A stretch of 45,687 nucleotides of DNA, taken from the NCBI RefSeq assembly GCF_016405985.1, contig NZ_JAEFCF010000042.1, positions 1 through 45,687 on the forward strand, written 5' to 3'. Position numbers and translations under genes: made by a program. Shown here in pieces: positions 16,492-23,999 of this stretch (positions within the stretch are counted from its first letter, which is position 1; every line of letters begins with the position of its first letter). The DNA is from Paracoccus sp. IB05. GTDB lineage: Bacteria > Pseudomonadota > Alphaproteobacteria > Rhodobacterales > Rhodobacteraceae. A model generated the notes under the pieces. It was not told the origin of the DNA. It saw only the letters and a program-made list of their open reading frames with translations, and did no database searches.

Positions 16492-17244
16492 TCAGGCAAA
16501 GGACCAGCCATTATCCACCGGGATCGCTGCCCCGTTGATCCCCGCGCTCGCGCCCCCGCAAAGGAAGACCGCCAGCGCCGTCACCGTCTCCATCGGGATG
16601 AATTTGCCGCCCGGCTGGCGGGTCGAGAGAAACGCGCGCTCGGCCTCGGCCTGACTGATCCCGCGCGCCTCAGCCAGCGCGCTGATCCGTGCCAGCGCCG
16701 ACTCCGTCGCCATCAGCCCGGGGCAGATCGCGTTGCAGGTGATCGCGGTATCGGCGAGTTCCAGCGCCACCGTCCGCGTCAGCCCGGTGATCGCATGTTT
16801 CGTGGTGACGTAATCGGCGCGGCCCGGAGCGGCGATCAGACTATAGACCGAGCCCATATTGACGATCCGCCCCCAGCCCTTAGCCTTCATCCCCGGCAGG
16901 CAGGCTTTGATCAGCCGGAAGGGCGCCGAAAGATTGACCTCCAGCGCGAGGTCCCAGTCTGCATCGGGCAGATCCCCGACGCCGGCCATCCGCCGGACCA
17001 CCGCATTGTTGATCAGGATATCGACGCCGCCAAGGTGATCCGCCGCCCGCGCGGCAAGGTCCACCGCTGCCCCGGGCTGCGCCAGATCCGTGATGAAACT
17101 GGCCGAACCGAGGCCCGCTGCCGCATCCGTGACGGCAGGGGAAATATCGGACAGAAACACCCGGTCGCCCGCAGCGGCAAAGGCCTTCGCCAGCCCCAGC
17201 CCAAGGCCAAGCGCCGCACCGGTGATCAGCACGCCCCGGCTCAT
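16492..17244 (-). CDS. SDR-family NAD(P)-dependent dehydrogenase
   Basis: A complete classical short-chain dehydrogenase of 250 residues: TGAALGLGLGL cofactor motif at the N-terminus, NNAVV in place of NNAG, catalytic Ser in NMGSVYS, and YVTTK supplying the Tyr and Lys. The C-terminal half, with NAICPGLMATES, resembles D-3-hydroxybutyrate dehydrogenases. The ATG overlaps the stop of the MBL-hydrolase gene by 4 bases, so the two are coupled. In the known B6 pathway an SDR (pyridoxal 4-dehydrogenase) makes 4-pyridoxolactone, which an MBL-fold enzyme then opens. This adjacent pair could do the same steps, but the sequence is not an obvious orthologue of the Mesorhizobium dehydrogenase. Confidence 0.9.
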   Translation of the reverse strand: MSRGVLITGAALGLGLGLAKAFAAAGDRVFLSDISPAVTDAAAGLGSASFITDLAQPGAAVDLAARAADHLGGVDILINNAVVRRMAGVGDLPDADWDLALEVNLSAPFRLIKACLPGMKAKGWGRIVNMGSVYSLIAAPGRADYVTTKHAITGLTRTVALELADTAITCNAICPGLMATESALARISALAEARGISQAEAERAFLSTRQPGGKFIPMETVTALAVFLCGGASAGINGAAIPVDNGWSFA

Positions 17245-18101
17245 GCGCTGAGCCCGGCAAAGGCGATCAGCGGCGCCACATCAAGGCGCACGGCGATACC
17301 GTCGAGCGTCTCCGACACGGGTGGATAGGCCCGCATCACCAGCGGATCATGACCGGGGATAATGTGATCCAGCGAGGGCGCGAGTGTCGCCAGCCGCTCA
17401 AACCCACGGCGCAGCTGCGCCTCATCCCAGAGGATCGGGAAGGGATTGCGCCGCGCGAGATTGGCATAGAGATGCGTCGCATCCGAGGCGATCAGCACCC
17501 GCCCCCGCGCGGTCGGGACTGACACCGCCTGAAGCCCGGCGCTGTGGCCGGGTATTTCATGCAGGATGAGGCCATTGCCCAGATCGTGATCCCCGCGATG
17601 AAACCGGATGCGCCCGGCGTAAAGGCTGCGGATGTAATCGACGATGTTTTCCACATCAAACACACCCCGCGCGGCCGGGTCACAGATGCAGGGGCCGGTG
17701 GCATAGGCCGCTTCGGCCTCTTGCAGATGGAAGGTCGCTGCCGGGAAATCGCCAAAGCCGCCCGCGTGATCGTAATGCAGATGCGTCAGGATCACCGTCT
17801 TCACCTGATGCGAATCGATGCCCATCAGCGCCAGCGCCTCGCGCGCGGTCCGGTGCAGGCGCCGCCCCCGCCGAACAGCGGCATCCGGCCCGAATCCGGT
17901 ATCAATCACGACGACCTCATGCCCGCGCCGCGCCAGCCAGATGAAGTAATCCAGGTTCGATCCCGCCTCATGCGGATCAGCGGGAAGAGCGGTGGCATCA
18001 AGGAAATTCTCACCCGCCTGGCGGCCCGAATGTTCGGCATATCGCAGGGCAAAAAGCTCGAAAACCGCCGCCTCTGCCGGAGGTAAGTGCTGATCCTGCA
18101 T
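17241..18101 (-). CDS. MBL-fold metallohydrolase, lactonase-like
   Basis: A 286-residue metallo-beta-lactamase-fold enzyme with the full dinuclear zinc set: HLHYDHAGG (HxHxDH), His in PGHSAGL, Asp in IASDATHL, and His in IIPGHDP. The family includes N-acyl homoserine lactonases and 4-pyridoxolactonase, which hydrolyse gamma-lactones. It is the first gene of the minus operon, coupled to an SDR and lying upstream of pyridoxamine-pyruvate transaminase. 4-Pyridoxolactone opening to 4-pyridoxate is therefore the most attractive role; general quorum-quenching or another lactone is the alternative. The start at 18101 has a GA-rich leader (GGAGGCGAGG) upstream. Confidence 0.88.
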   Translation of the reverse strand: MQDQHLPPAEAAVFELFALRYAEHSGRQAGENFLDATALPADPHEAGSNLDYFIWLARRGHEVVVIDTGFGPDAAVRRGRRLHRTAREALALMGIDSHQVKTVILTHLHYDHAGGFGDFPAATFHLQEAEAAYATGPCICDPAARGVFDVENIVDYIRSLYAGRIRFHRGDHDLGNGLILHEIPGHSAGLQAVSVPTARGRVLIASDATHLYANLARRNPFPILWDEAQLRRGFERLATLAPSLDHIIPGHDPLVMRAYPPVSETLDGIAVRLDVAPLIAFAGLSA

Positions 18102-18162
18102 CGCGGCCTCGCCTCCCCTTTTGCGTCTGCCTCATTTGCGGGCAGCGGTGTTTTGTCTATCA

Positions 18163-18185
18163 GTATGACCGTAATCCTGTCATAC
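18163..18185. promoter_or_regulatory. Inverted repeat between divergent catabolic operons
   Basis: GTATGAC (18163-18169) and GTCATAC (18179-18185) form a perfect 7-bp inverted repeat with a 9-base spacer. It lies between the starts of the minus operon (18101) and the plus operon (18293). The GT-N3-AC core fits FadR-type GntR proteins, and related elements stand upstream of the GntR gene. It probably coordinates both operons. Confidence 0.5.
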
Positions 18186-18191
18186 AATCTG

Positions 18192-18221
18192 TTGACAGGT
18201 CAAGCGCGCCATGCCTAACCT
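18192..18221 (+). promoter_or_regulatory. Candidate promoter of the plus catabolic operon
   Basis: A perfect TTGACA at 18192-18197 is followed, after 18 bases, by TAACCT (18216-18221), a weak -10. It is 72 bases upstream of the first gene of the plus operon and lies just downstream of the inverted repeat at 18163-18185. The -35 match is strong but the -10 match is poor, which would suit a regulated promoter. Confidence 0.35.
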
Positions 18222-18292
18222 GAATGCAGTTCAGCAGGCCCGTCCAACCCGACCGTTCCCGGCCCGCGCCCCTATCCCCAGCGGAGAATGAC

Positions 18293-18709
18293 ATGACCCG
18301 TCCCGAATTCGAGGGTGAGCAGTTTCAAAAAGGGCTGCAGGTCCGCCGTGAGGTGCTGGGCGACGCCTATGTCGCGCCCTCCCTTGCCAATGCCGATGAG
18401 CTGACCGCGCCCTTGCAGAAACTCGTGACCGAATGGTGCTGGGGCGAAATCTGGACCCGGCCGGGGCTGGAACGCAAGACCCGATCCTTTCTGAACCTTG
18501 GAATGCTGATCGCGCTGAATCGCCCGCATGAGGTAAAGCTGCATGTCCGCGGCGCGCTGAACAATGGCGTGACGGAAGCCGAGATCATCGAAGTAATTTT
18601 GCAGGCCGCGATCTATTGCGGTGTTCCGGCGGCGCTGGATGCGATGCGGTCGGCGACCGAGGTGATCCGCCAGATGCGCGATGAGAAATCCGCCGCCGAA
18701 AAGGCCTGA
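18293..18709 (+). CDS. Carboxymuconolactone decarboxylase family protein (PcaC-like)
   Basis: A 138-residue helical protein very close to bona fide 4-carboxymuconolactone decarboxylases: GLQVRREVLGDAYV, the WGEIWTRPGL segment, RKTRSFLNLGML, HVRGALNNGVT and AAIYCGVPAALDA are all family signatures. It lacks the CxxC of the AhpD peroxidase branch. PcaC removes CO2 from a gamma-carboxy lactone in the protocatechuate pathway, but no other protocatechuate gene is present here. It therefore may act on a lactone or tricarboxylate derived from ring cleavage by the downstream enzymes. The start at 18293 follows GGAG and avoids a 23-codon unconserved extension. It is the first gene of the plus-strand operon. 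Confidence 0.88.
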   Translation: MTRPEFEGEQFQKGLQVRREVLGDAYVAPSLANADELTAPLQKLVTEWCWGEIWTRPGLERKTRSFLNLGMLIALNRPHEVKLHVRGALNNGVTEAEIIEVILQAAIYCGVPAALDAMRSATEVIRQMRDEKSAAEKA

Positions 18710-18774
18710 CCTGCTTTCGCCGCAGCCCCCGGCACGAGGGGCGCGGCATGTCATCCCAACAGGAGAACACCCCC

Positions 18775-20262
18775 GTGACACAGGGAAAACCAGACACGAT
18801 CAACGGCAGGCCACATCGGCTGAAGACCGGCGCGGAATACAAGGACTCGCTGAAGGATAACCGGCAGATCTGGGTGGGGGGCCGCAAGCTTACTTCGGTC
18901 TATGACGAGCCTGCGCTTGCGAAAGGCATCGACACGCTGGCCTCGATGTTCGACGATCAGTTCGACCCGGAACACCAGGACGCGACCACCTATTACGATG
19001 ACAAGGTCGGCGCCGTGATCTCGCGCGCCTGGCAGGTGCCGCGCTCGAAAGAAGACCTCGCCGCGCGGCGCCGGATGATCGAATACACCTCGCTGAAAAC
19101 CGCCGGCACCTTTGGCCGCCCGCCGGATCTTTCGCCCGCGATTGTGGCCGGGCTTTACGCCTATCTGCCCACCTTCCGGCAGAAGAAGTCGATGATTGAC
19201 GGGGTCGACCCCGATTTCGGCGCCAATATCGAAGCCTATATGGAATTCGGTCAGAACAACAACCTGACCGCCTCGGAAAGCCTTGCCGGACCACAGGCCG
19301 ACCGCTCCTCGCCGAAAGCCTCCGAAGCCTCGATGCTCAAGGTGAAAAAGGTCACGAAGGACGGCGTCTATATTTACGGCGCCAAGACCGTCGGCTCGAT
19401 CGCCGCCCAGGCCAATGACATCTTCTTCACCAATCTCGGCGGGCTGATGGAGACGCCGCCCGAGGCCTGTATCTGGGGCTCGGTGCCGATTGACACCGAC
19501 GGTATCAAGATGATCTCGCGCGAGATGGTCTCGCAGCCGGAGGCGTCGAAATTCGACCATCCGGTGTCATCCCTGGGCGAGGAAGCCGACCAGTTCATCG
19601 TCTTCGACAATGTGTTCGTCCCGAAAGAGCGGCTCTTCAACCTGGGCGATCCGACCGGCATGTCCTGGTATGGCCCGGTCTGCGTCTATGCCCATTGGCA
19701 TGTGCTGACCCGCCTTGCGGTCAAGGCTGAACTGTTTGTCGGCGCGGGGCAGATGGTGCTTGACTATCTCGGCACCGGCAAGATCCCGGCAGTGCAGATG
19801 ATGCTGGGCCAGCTGGTGGAATATGCGCAGACGCTGCGCGCCTTTGTCACCGCAGCCGAGGCGCTGGCGGTGGAGCTGGAAGGCGGCGTGGTGCGCCCCG
19901 ATGTCGGCATGCTGACGGCAGGGCGGCTCTATTCCATCGAAAACTACCCGAAGATCATCCATATCCTGCAAGAGATGTGCGGCCAGGGTCTGGTGATGCG
20001 CTTCGGCAAGAGCGCTTTCGACAACCCCGAAGTTGGCCATTTCCTGCATGAGCTGCTGCCCGGCCATGGCGTTTCTGCCATGGTCAAGGAACAGCTGATG
20101 AACTTCATCTGGGATATGACCTCGGGCTCGCTCGCCGGTCGGGTGGCTTTGTTCGAAAACGTCAACGCGACGCCTGCGCCGGCCCTCCGCGCCCGCCTCT
20201 ATAATGAGGTGAAGCGCGACACTTACGTCGCCCAGGTGAAGAAGATCGCCGGGATCGAGTGA
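18775..20262 (+). CDS. HpaB-type FADH2-dependent monooxygenase (oxygenase component)
   Basis: A 495-residue protein of the 4-hydroxyphenylacetate 3-hydroxylase family, group D flavin monooxygenases with an acyl-CoA-dehydrogenase fold. Features are the N-terminal TGAEYKDSLKDNRQIWVGG, an AGPQADRSSP segment typical of the flavin/substrate loop, VYIYGAKTVGS in the middle domain, and a C-terminal helical domain. It has no [4Fe-4S] cysteine cluster, so it is not a 4-hydroxybutyryl-CoA dehydratase. Members hydroxylate phenols ortho or para using FADH2 from a separate reductase, and such a reductase is encoded at 23442. I chose the GTG at 18775, which has AGGAG 9 bases upstream; an in-frame ATG at 18748 is the alternative. 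A 3-hydroxypyridine, the phenol-like ring of vitamin B6, is the inferred substrate. Confidence 0.9.
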   Translation: MTQGKPDTINGRPHRLKTGAEYKDSLKDNRQIWVGGRKLTSVYDEPALAKGIDTLASMFDDQFDPEHQDATTYYDDKVGAVISRAWQVPRSKEDLAARRRMIEYTSLKTAGTFGRPPDLSPAIVAGLYAYLPTFRQKKSMIDGVDPDFGANIEAYMEFGQNNNLTASESLAGPQADRSSPKASEASMLKVKKVTKDGVYIYGAKTVGSIAAQANDIFFTNLGGLMETPPEACIWGSVPIDTDGIKMISREMVSQPEASKFDHPVSSLGEEADQFIVFDNVFVPKERLFNLGDPTGMSWYGPVCVYAHWHVLTRLAVKAELFVGAGQMVLDYLGTGKIPAVQMMLGQLVEYAQTLRAFVTAAEALAVELEGGVVRPDVGMLTAGRLYSIENYPKIIHILQEMCGQGLVMRFGKSAFDNPEVGHFLHELLPGHGVSAMVKEQLMNFIWDMTSGSLAGRVALFENVNATPAPALRARLYNEVKRDTYVAQVKKIAGIE

Positions 20263-20272
20263 TCCCTGATTT

Positions 20273-20299
20273 CCCCGCCCGTTTCAGCCACGGGCGGGG
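20273..20299 (+). terminator. Stem-loop after the monooxygenase gene
   Basis: A perfect 10-bp GC-rich stem with a 7-base loop begins 10 bases after the oxygenase stop codon. No U-run follows, so it is more likely a transcript-stabilising or partial attenuation element than a full stop. It would let the oxygenase be made in excess over the downstream genes. Confidence 0.5.
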
Positions 20300-20328
20300 C
20301 CATTCCGGATTCTGGCCCGGGTGCTGCC

Positions 20329-20712
20329 ATGCAATACGTAGACCTGATCAACCGCTTTTACGCCGCCTATGCCGCGCGCGACGCGCAGGGGGCTGCCGCG
20401 CTCTATGCGGCTGATGGCCGCCATGACGAAGTCGCCATGGGCAAATCACGGCAGGGGCGCGAGGCGCTGGCCGAGGGGCTGGAAGGCTTCTGGCGCATGT
20501 TGCCGGATGTCGCCTGGTCCCGCCAGGGCTATATCCGCGCAGGGGATCACGTCGCGGTGCCCTATCATATGACCGGCACCTTCACCGGCAAGGATGGCCG
20601 TCCCCGCCCCATTGCGCTGGACGGGCTGCATCTGTTTGAAATCCGGGATGGGGTCTTGCGGGTCACCAAAGACCTTTGGGACCTCGACCTCTTCAAAGCA
20701 CAGATGGGCTGA
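20329..20712 (+). CDS. NTF2-like / SnoaL-like domain protein
   Basis: A 127-residue protein of the cone-shaped NTF2 fold (LINRFYAAYAARDAQGAAALYAADGRHD at the start, then LDGLHLFEIRDGVLRVTKDLWD). This superfamily includes isomerases, cyclases, hydroxylases and non-catalytic partners of oxygenases, so the exact role cannot be read. It lies between the flavin monooxygenase and two amidases in one operon; its stop is 4 bases before the next start. It might act on, or carry, an unstable intermediate of ring cleavage; that is inference. Confidence 0.8.
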   Translation: MQYVDLINRFYAAYAARDAQGAAALYAADGRHDEVAMGKSRQGREALAEGLEGFWRMLPDVAWSRQGYIRAGDHVAVPYHMTGTFTGKDGRPRPIALDGLHLFEIRDGVLRVTKDLWDLDLFKAQMG

Positions 20713-20716
20713 GGCA

Positions 20717-22150
20717 ATGCAGGAACTCTCCACTCTCGACGGCATCGCCACCGCAAAGCTGATCGACGATTTCGAGGTCACCCCCTCCGAGGTTCTGGAG
20801 GCTGCGATTGAACGGATCGAGCGGCTGAACCCAAAGCTGAATGCGGTCGTGCATGAGCATTTCGACCTCGCCCGCAGGCAGGTCGCGGCATATGCTTCCG
20901 CCAAAGGCTTCCTGCCCTTCAGCCCGCTGGCCGGGGTACCGATGCTGTTGAAAAACACCGGGTTCGAGGCGGAAGGGATGCTTCTCTCCTCTGGCTCGGA
21001 GCTGTTGCGGGGCGTGGTCAGCCAGCGCGATTCGACCATTACTGCGCGTTACAAGGCTGCCGGAATGGTGATCCTCGGCAAATCCAACACACCGGAATTT
21101 GCGCTTTCCTTCACCTCGGAACCCGAGGCCTTCGGCCCGACCCGCAACCCCTGGGATCTGTCCCGCACGGCGGGCGGATCATCAGGCGGGTCCGCCGCTG
21201 CCGTCGCCTCCGGCATGGTGCCGCTCGCGAACGCGTCAGACGGCGCCGGATCAACCCGCCTGCCCGCTAGCCATTGCGGGCTTTTCGGGTTCAAACCCTC
21301 GCGCCTTGTGAACCCGGTCGGCCCCATGGCCGCCGAGGCCATTGGCGGCATGTCGACGCCGCATGCCGTGACCTGGTCGGTCCGCGACAGCGCGGCGATG
21401 CTCGACATCAGCGGCGGCCCGGATATCGGTGACCCCTGGGCCTCGCCTGCGCGCCCGGGCTATCTTGCCGCGCTTACAAAACCGACCGGGCATCTGAAGA
21501 TCGCCCTGGTGACCAAAGCGCCCCTTGGCGAGACCATCGACCCCGAGATGATCCGCGTCACCAATGAGGCCGCCCGCTTCCTGAAAGACTGCAACCATAC
21601 CATTATCCCGGTCCCCGATATGGGCTATGATGCGCTCGCGCTGAAGACCGCCTGGCGCCAGGTCGTCGGCACGAACGTGGCGCTTGGCGTGACCGGCGGC
21701 GACCCGAAATCGCCCCGCCTCGCGCAGCTGGAAGAGGTCAACCGCGAATGGGTGCACGAGGCGCTGTTGCTGCCCGCGACCACCTATCTTGCGGCGGTGC
21801 AGACCCTGCACAGCGCAGCCCGCGCGCTTGGCCGCTTCTTCGCACAATATGACGCTGTTCTGACCCCCGCCGCCGCTGAACCGGCACCGCCCATCGGAAA
21901 GCTTGCCGGCAGCGGTCAGAGCCTCGACGCCTTTTATGACCAGTTCTGGTCGCATTCCCCCTTTACCGCCGTCTTCAATGCCTCCGGCTGCCCCGCCATG
22001 TCGGTGCCCTTCGGCACAAGCGCCGGCGGGTTGCCCATCGGCATTCATATCGGCGCCGGATTTGGCGAGGACGCCATGCTGCTGCAACTCGCCCATGACA
22101 TCGAATCCGCCATGCCCTGGGCCAGGCGCCGCCCGACGATCTTCGGGTGA
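20717..22150 (+). CDS. Amidase signature enzyme 1
   Basis: A 477-residue amidase-signature hydrolase with the Ser-cisSer-Lys triad: Lys in VPMLLKNTG, the Gly/Ser-rich loop GGSSGGSAAAVASG, and the nucleophile Ser in DGAGSTRLPAS. The central Gly-rich region and the PVGPMAAEA stretch fit bacterial amide hydrolases of the 6-aminohexanoate/aryl-amide type. The start at 20717 has GAGG just upstream, 4 bases after the preceding stop. The gene is one of two consecutive but clearly different amidases. In a pathway with a NicX-like dioxygenase it could hydrolyse the N-acyl amide formed by ring opening, replacing the unrelated NicD deformylase. Confidence 0.9.
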   Translation: MQELSTLDGIATAKLIDDFEVTPSEVLEAAIERIERLNPKLNAVVHEHFDLARRQVAAYASAKGFLPFSPLAGVPMLLKNTGFEAEGMLLSSGSELLRGVVSQRDSTITARYKAAGMVILGKSNTPEFALSFTSEPEAFGPTRNPWDLSRTAGGSSGGSAAAVASGMVPLANASDGAGSTRLPASHCGLFGFKPSRLVNPVGPMAAEAIGGMSTPHAVTWSVRDSAAMLDISGGPDIGDPWASPARPGYLAALTKPTGHLKIALVTKAPLGETIDPEMIRVTNEAARFLKDCNHTIIPVPDMGYDALALKTAWRQVVGTNVALGVTGGDPKSPRLAQLEEVNREWVHEALLLPATTYLAAVQTLHSAARALGRFFAQYDAVLTPAAAEPAPPIGKLAGSGQSLDAFYDQFWSHSPFTAVFNASGCPAMSVPFGTSAGGLPIGIHIGAGFGEDAMLLQLAHDIESAMPWARRRPTIFG

Positions 22151-22155
22151 GCGCG

Positions 22156-23445
22156 ATGAAACCAGAGACGATCCTTGCCCTTTCCGCCCGCGAGATCGCA
22201 TCCCGCGTCGCCTCGGGTGATCTCACCGCCCGCCAGGTGACCGAGGCGCATCTCGACCACATCGCCGCCACTGACGGCCCGGTCATGGCCTGGCAATATC
22301 TCGACCCGGATCAGGCCCGCGCAAGCGCCGATGCGCTGGACCGGCGCGGCGCACATGGTCCGCTTGCGGGTGTGCCGGTCGGCGTCAAGGATGTGATCGA
22401 CACCGCAGATATGCCCACGGGTTACGGCACGAATATCTATGATGGTTTCCGCCCCCCCTGGGACGCGGCAGCGGTCGCGCTGACCCGATCCGCCGACGGG
22501 CTGATCCTTGGCAAGACCGTCTCGACCGAACTCGCCATGGCGAGCCCGAATAAGACCCGAAACCCGCATAATCCGGCCCATACGCCGGGCGGCTCCTCTT
22601 CGGGATCCTGTGCCGCTGTCGCCGCCGGCCATGTGCCGCTGGCTTTTGGCACCCAGACCTCCGGCTCGGTGATCCGGCCGGCGAGCTATTGCGGCGTCAC
22701 TGCGCTGAAACCCTCATTCGGGCTGATCAATACGGTGGGGATCAAAGTGCTCTGCCACAGCCTCGACACGCTGGGGATCCTCGCGCGCGGCATTGAAGAC
22801 GCCGCGCATGCGGCCTCGGTGCTTTCGGGGTATAGGGCCCTCGCGACCCTTACACCCCCTGCCCGCCCGCGCCTCGCGGTTCTGCCCGGCACGCGGCTTG
22901 AAAAGGCCGATCCGGCAAGCACAGAGGCGGTTTTACGCCTTAAGGCCCGGGCAGAACAGGCCGGGGCCGAGGTCACCTTTCTCGACCCGCCCGCCTGGTA
23001 TGACGGTATTTTCGACCTGCATGAAGCCGTGATGGGCTGGGAAGTAACGCATTCCCTCGCCCCCGAGATCCGCGACCACTGGCAGGGCCTGACCCCCGTC
23101 ACCCGCGCCATGCTGGAAGATCAGGCCCGGGTGACGGAGCCGCGCTATCGCGCCGCACGGGAACAGCTCCCCGCCCTTCGCACCCGGATGGACGATCTGC
23201 TGGCGCGGTTCGACGCCGTGCTCACCCTCGCAGCCCCAGGCGAGGCGCCGGAAGGCATCGCGACGGGTGATCCGATCTTCAACCGGCTCTGGAGCGTCTT
23301 GCAGGTGCCTCTGATCAACCTTCCCGGCGCGACCGGGCCCAGGGGCCTGCCGATCGGCGTGCAGCTTGTGGGCGCGCGCGGCGCGGATCACCGGCTGGCC
23401 TCTGCGGCGCTCTGGCTGGAACAGATGCAAAAGGCGCTTCCATGA
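22156..23445 (+). CDS. Amidase signature enzyme 2
   Basis: A 429-residue amidase-signature protein with catalytic Lys in GVPVGVKDVIDT, the loop PGGSSSGSCAAVAAG, and nucleophile Ser in TQTSGSVIRPAS. It differs clearly from the preceding amidase (shorter, different C-terminal half) and looks like the GatA/allophanate-hydrolase-like branch. I give the ATG at 22156. A GTG at 22147 that overlaps the upstream stop (GTGA) is an equally possible start and would mean translational coupling. Its stop overlaps the flavin reductase start by 4 bases. It could remove ammonia from a maleamate-like amide, the job of the unrelated NicF in nicotinate degradation; this is inference. Confidence 0.9.
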   Translation: MKPETILALSAREIASRVASGDLTARQVTEAHLDHIAATDGPVMAWQYLDPDQARASADALDRRGAHGPLAGVPVGVKDVIDTADMPTGYGTNIYDGFRPPWDAAAVALTRSADGLILGKTVSTELAMASPNKTRNPHNPAHTPGGSSSGSCAAVAAGHVPLAFGTQTSGSVIRPASYCGVTALKPSFGLINTVGIKVLCHSLDTLGILARGIEDAAHAASVLSGYRALATLTPPARPRLAVLPGTRLEKADPASTEAVLRLKARAEQAGAEVTFLDPPAWYDGIFDLHEAVMGWEVTHSLAPEIRDHWQGLTPVTRAMLEDQARVTEPRYRAAREQLPALRTRMDDLLARFDAVLTLAAPGEAPEGIATGDPIFNRLWSVLQVPLINLPGATGPRGLPIGVQLVGARGADHRLASAALWLEQMQKALP

Positions 23446-23972
23446 CCCAAGGCCCAGACCCGACCCATGGAACAGACCCGCTGCCAGATGATTTCCGCGC
23501 CGCGATGCGGCTGCTGGCGGCCACGGTCACCATCATCACCGCAGGAGAAGGCCCTGCCCGGCGCGGCCTCACCGCCACTGCCGTCTGTTCGATGTCGGTC
23601 ACGCCGCCTTCGATGCTGGTCTGCGTCAACAGGGGCGGCGCGGCACATCGCGCCATTTCAGACGCGGGCAGTTTCTGCGTCAATATCCTCGCCGATGACC
23701 AGCGCGAGGTGGCACAGCGCTTTGCCGGCCAGACCGGTGACCAGGGCGAGGACAAGTTCGCCCCGCATGGCTGGACGCATCTCGCCACCGGCGCACCTGC
23801 CCTCGACGGCGCGCTGGTCAATCTCGACTGCCAGATCGCAGGCGCGACCGAAACAGGCAGCCATTCGATCTTTATCGGCGAGGTCCGGGCCATCCGCTTT
23901 GGCACCGCGCCGTCGCCTTTGCTGCATTTCAACCGCAGCTTCTTCACCCTCGCCCATACGACCGCGCTCTGA
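23442..23972 (+). CDS. Flavin reductase (HpaC-like), partner of the monooxygenase
   Basis: A 176-residue flavin reductase-like protein that would use NAD(P)H to reduce FAD or FMN and pass it to the HpaB-type oxygenase encoded at 18775. Typical motifs are RAAMRLLAATVTIIT, RRGLTATAVCSMSVTPPSMLVCVNR, GSFCVNILADDQ, and the late SIFIGEVRAI. The first 15 residues are a polar leader. The start overlaps the preceding amidase stop by 4 bases (ATGA). Finding both components in one operon strongly supports a two-component hydroxylase, even though five genes lie from one to the other. Confidence 0.92.
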   Translation: MTQGPDPTHGTDPLPDDFRAAMRLLAATVTIITAGEGPARRGLTATAVCSMSVTPPSMLVCVNRGGAAHRAISDAGSFCVNILADDQREVAQRFAGQTGDQGEDKFAPHGWTHLATGAPALDGALVNLDCQIAGATETGSHSIFIGEVRAIRFGTAPSPLLHFNRSFFTLAHTTAL

Positions 23973-23999
23973 CAGCGCCCCATCAGGAAGGATCCCCCC

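Noticed and set aside
18775-20262. Reading this gene as 4-hydroxybutyryl-CoA dehydratase
   Set aside because: That branch of the family needs Cys and His ligands for an iron-sulfur cluster, which are absent; a flavin reductase gene in the same operon supports a monooxygenase.
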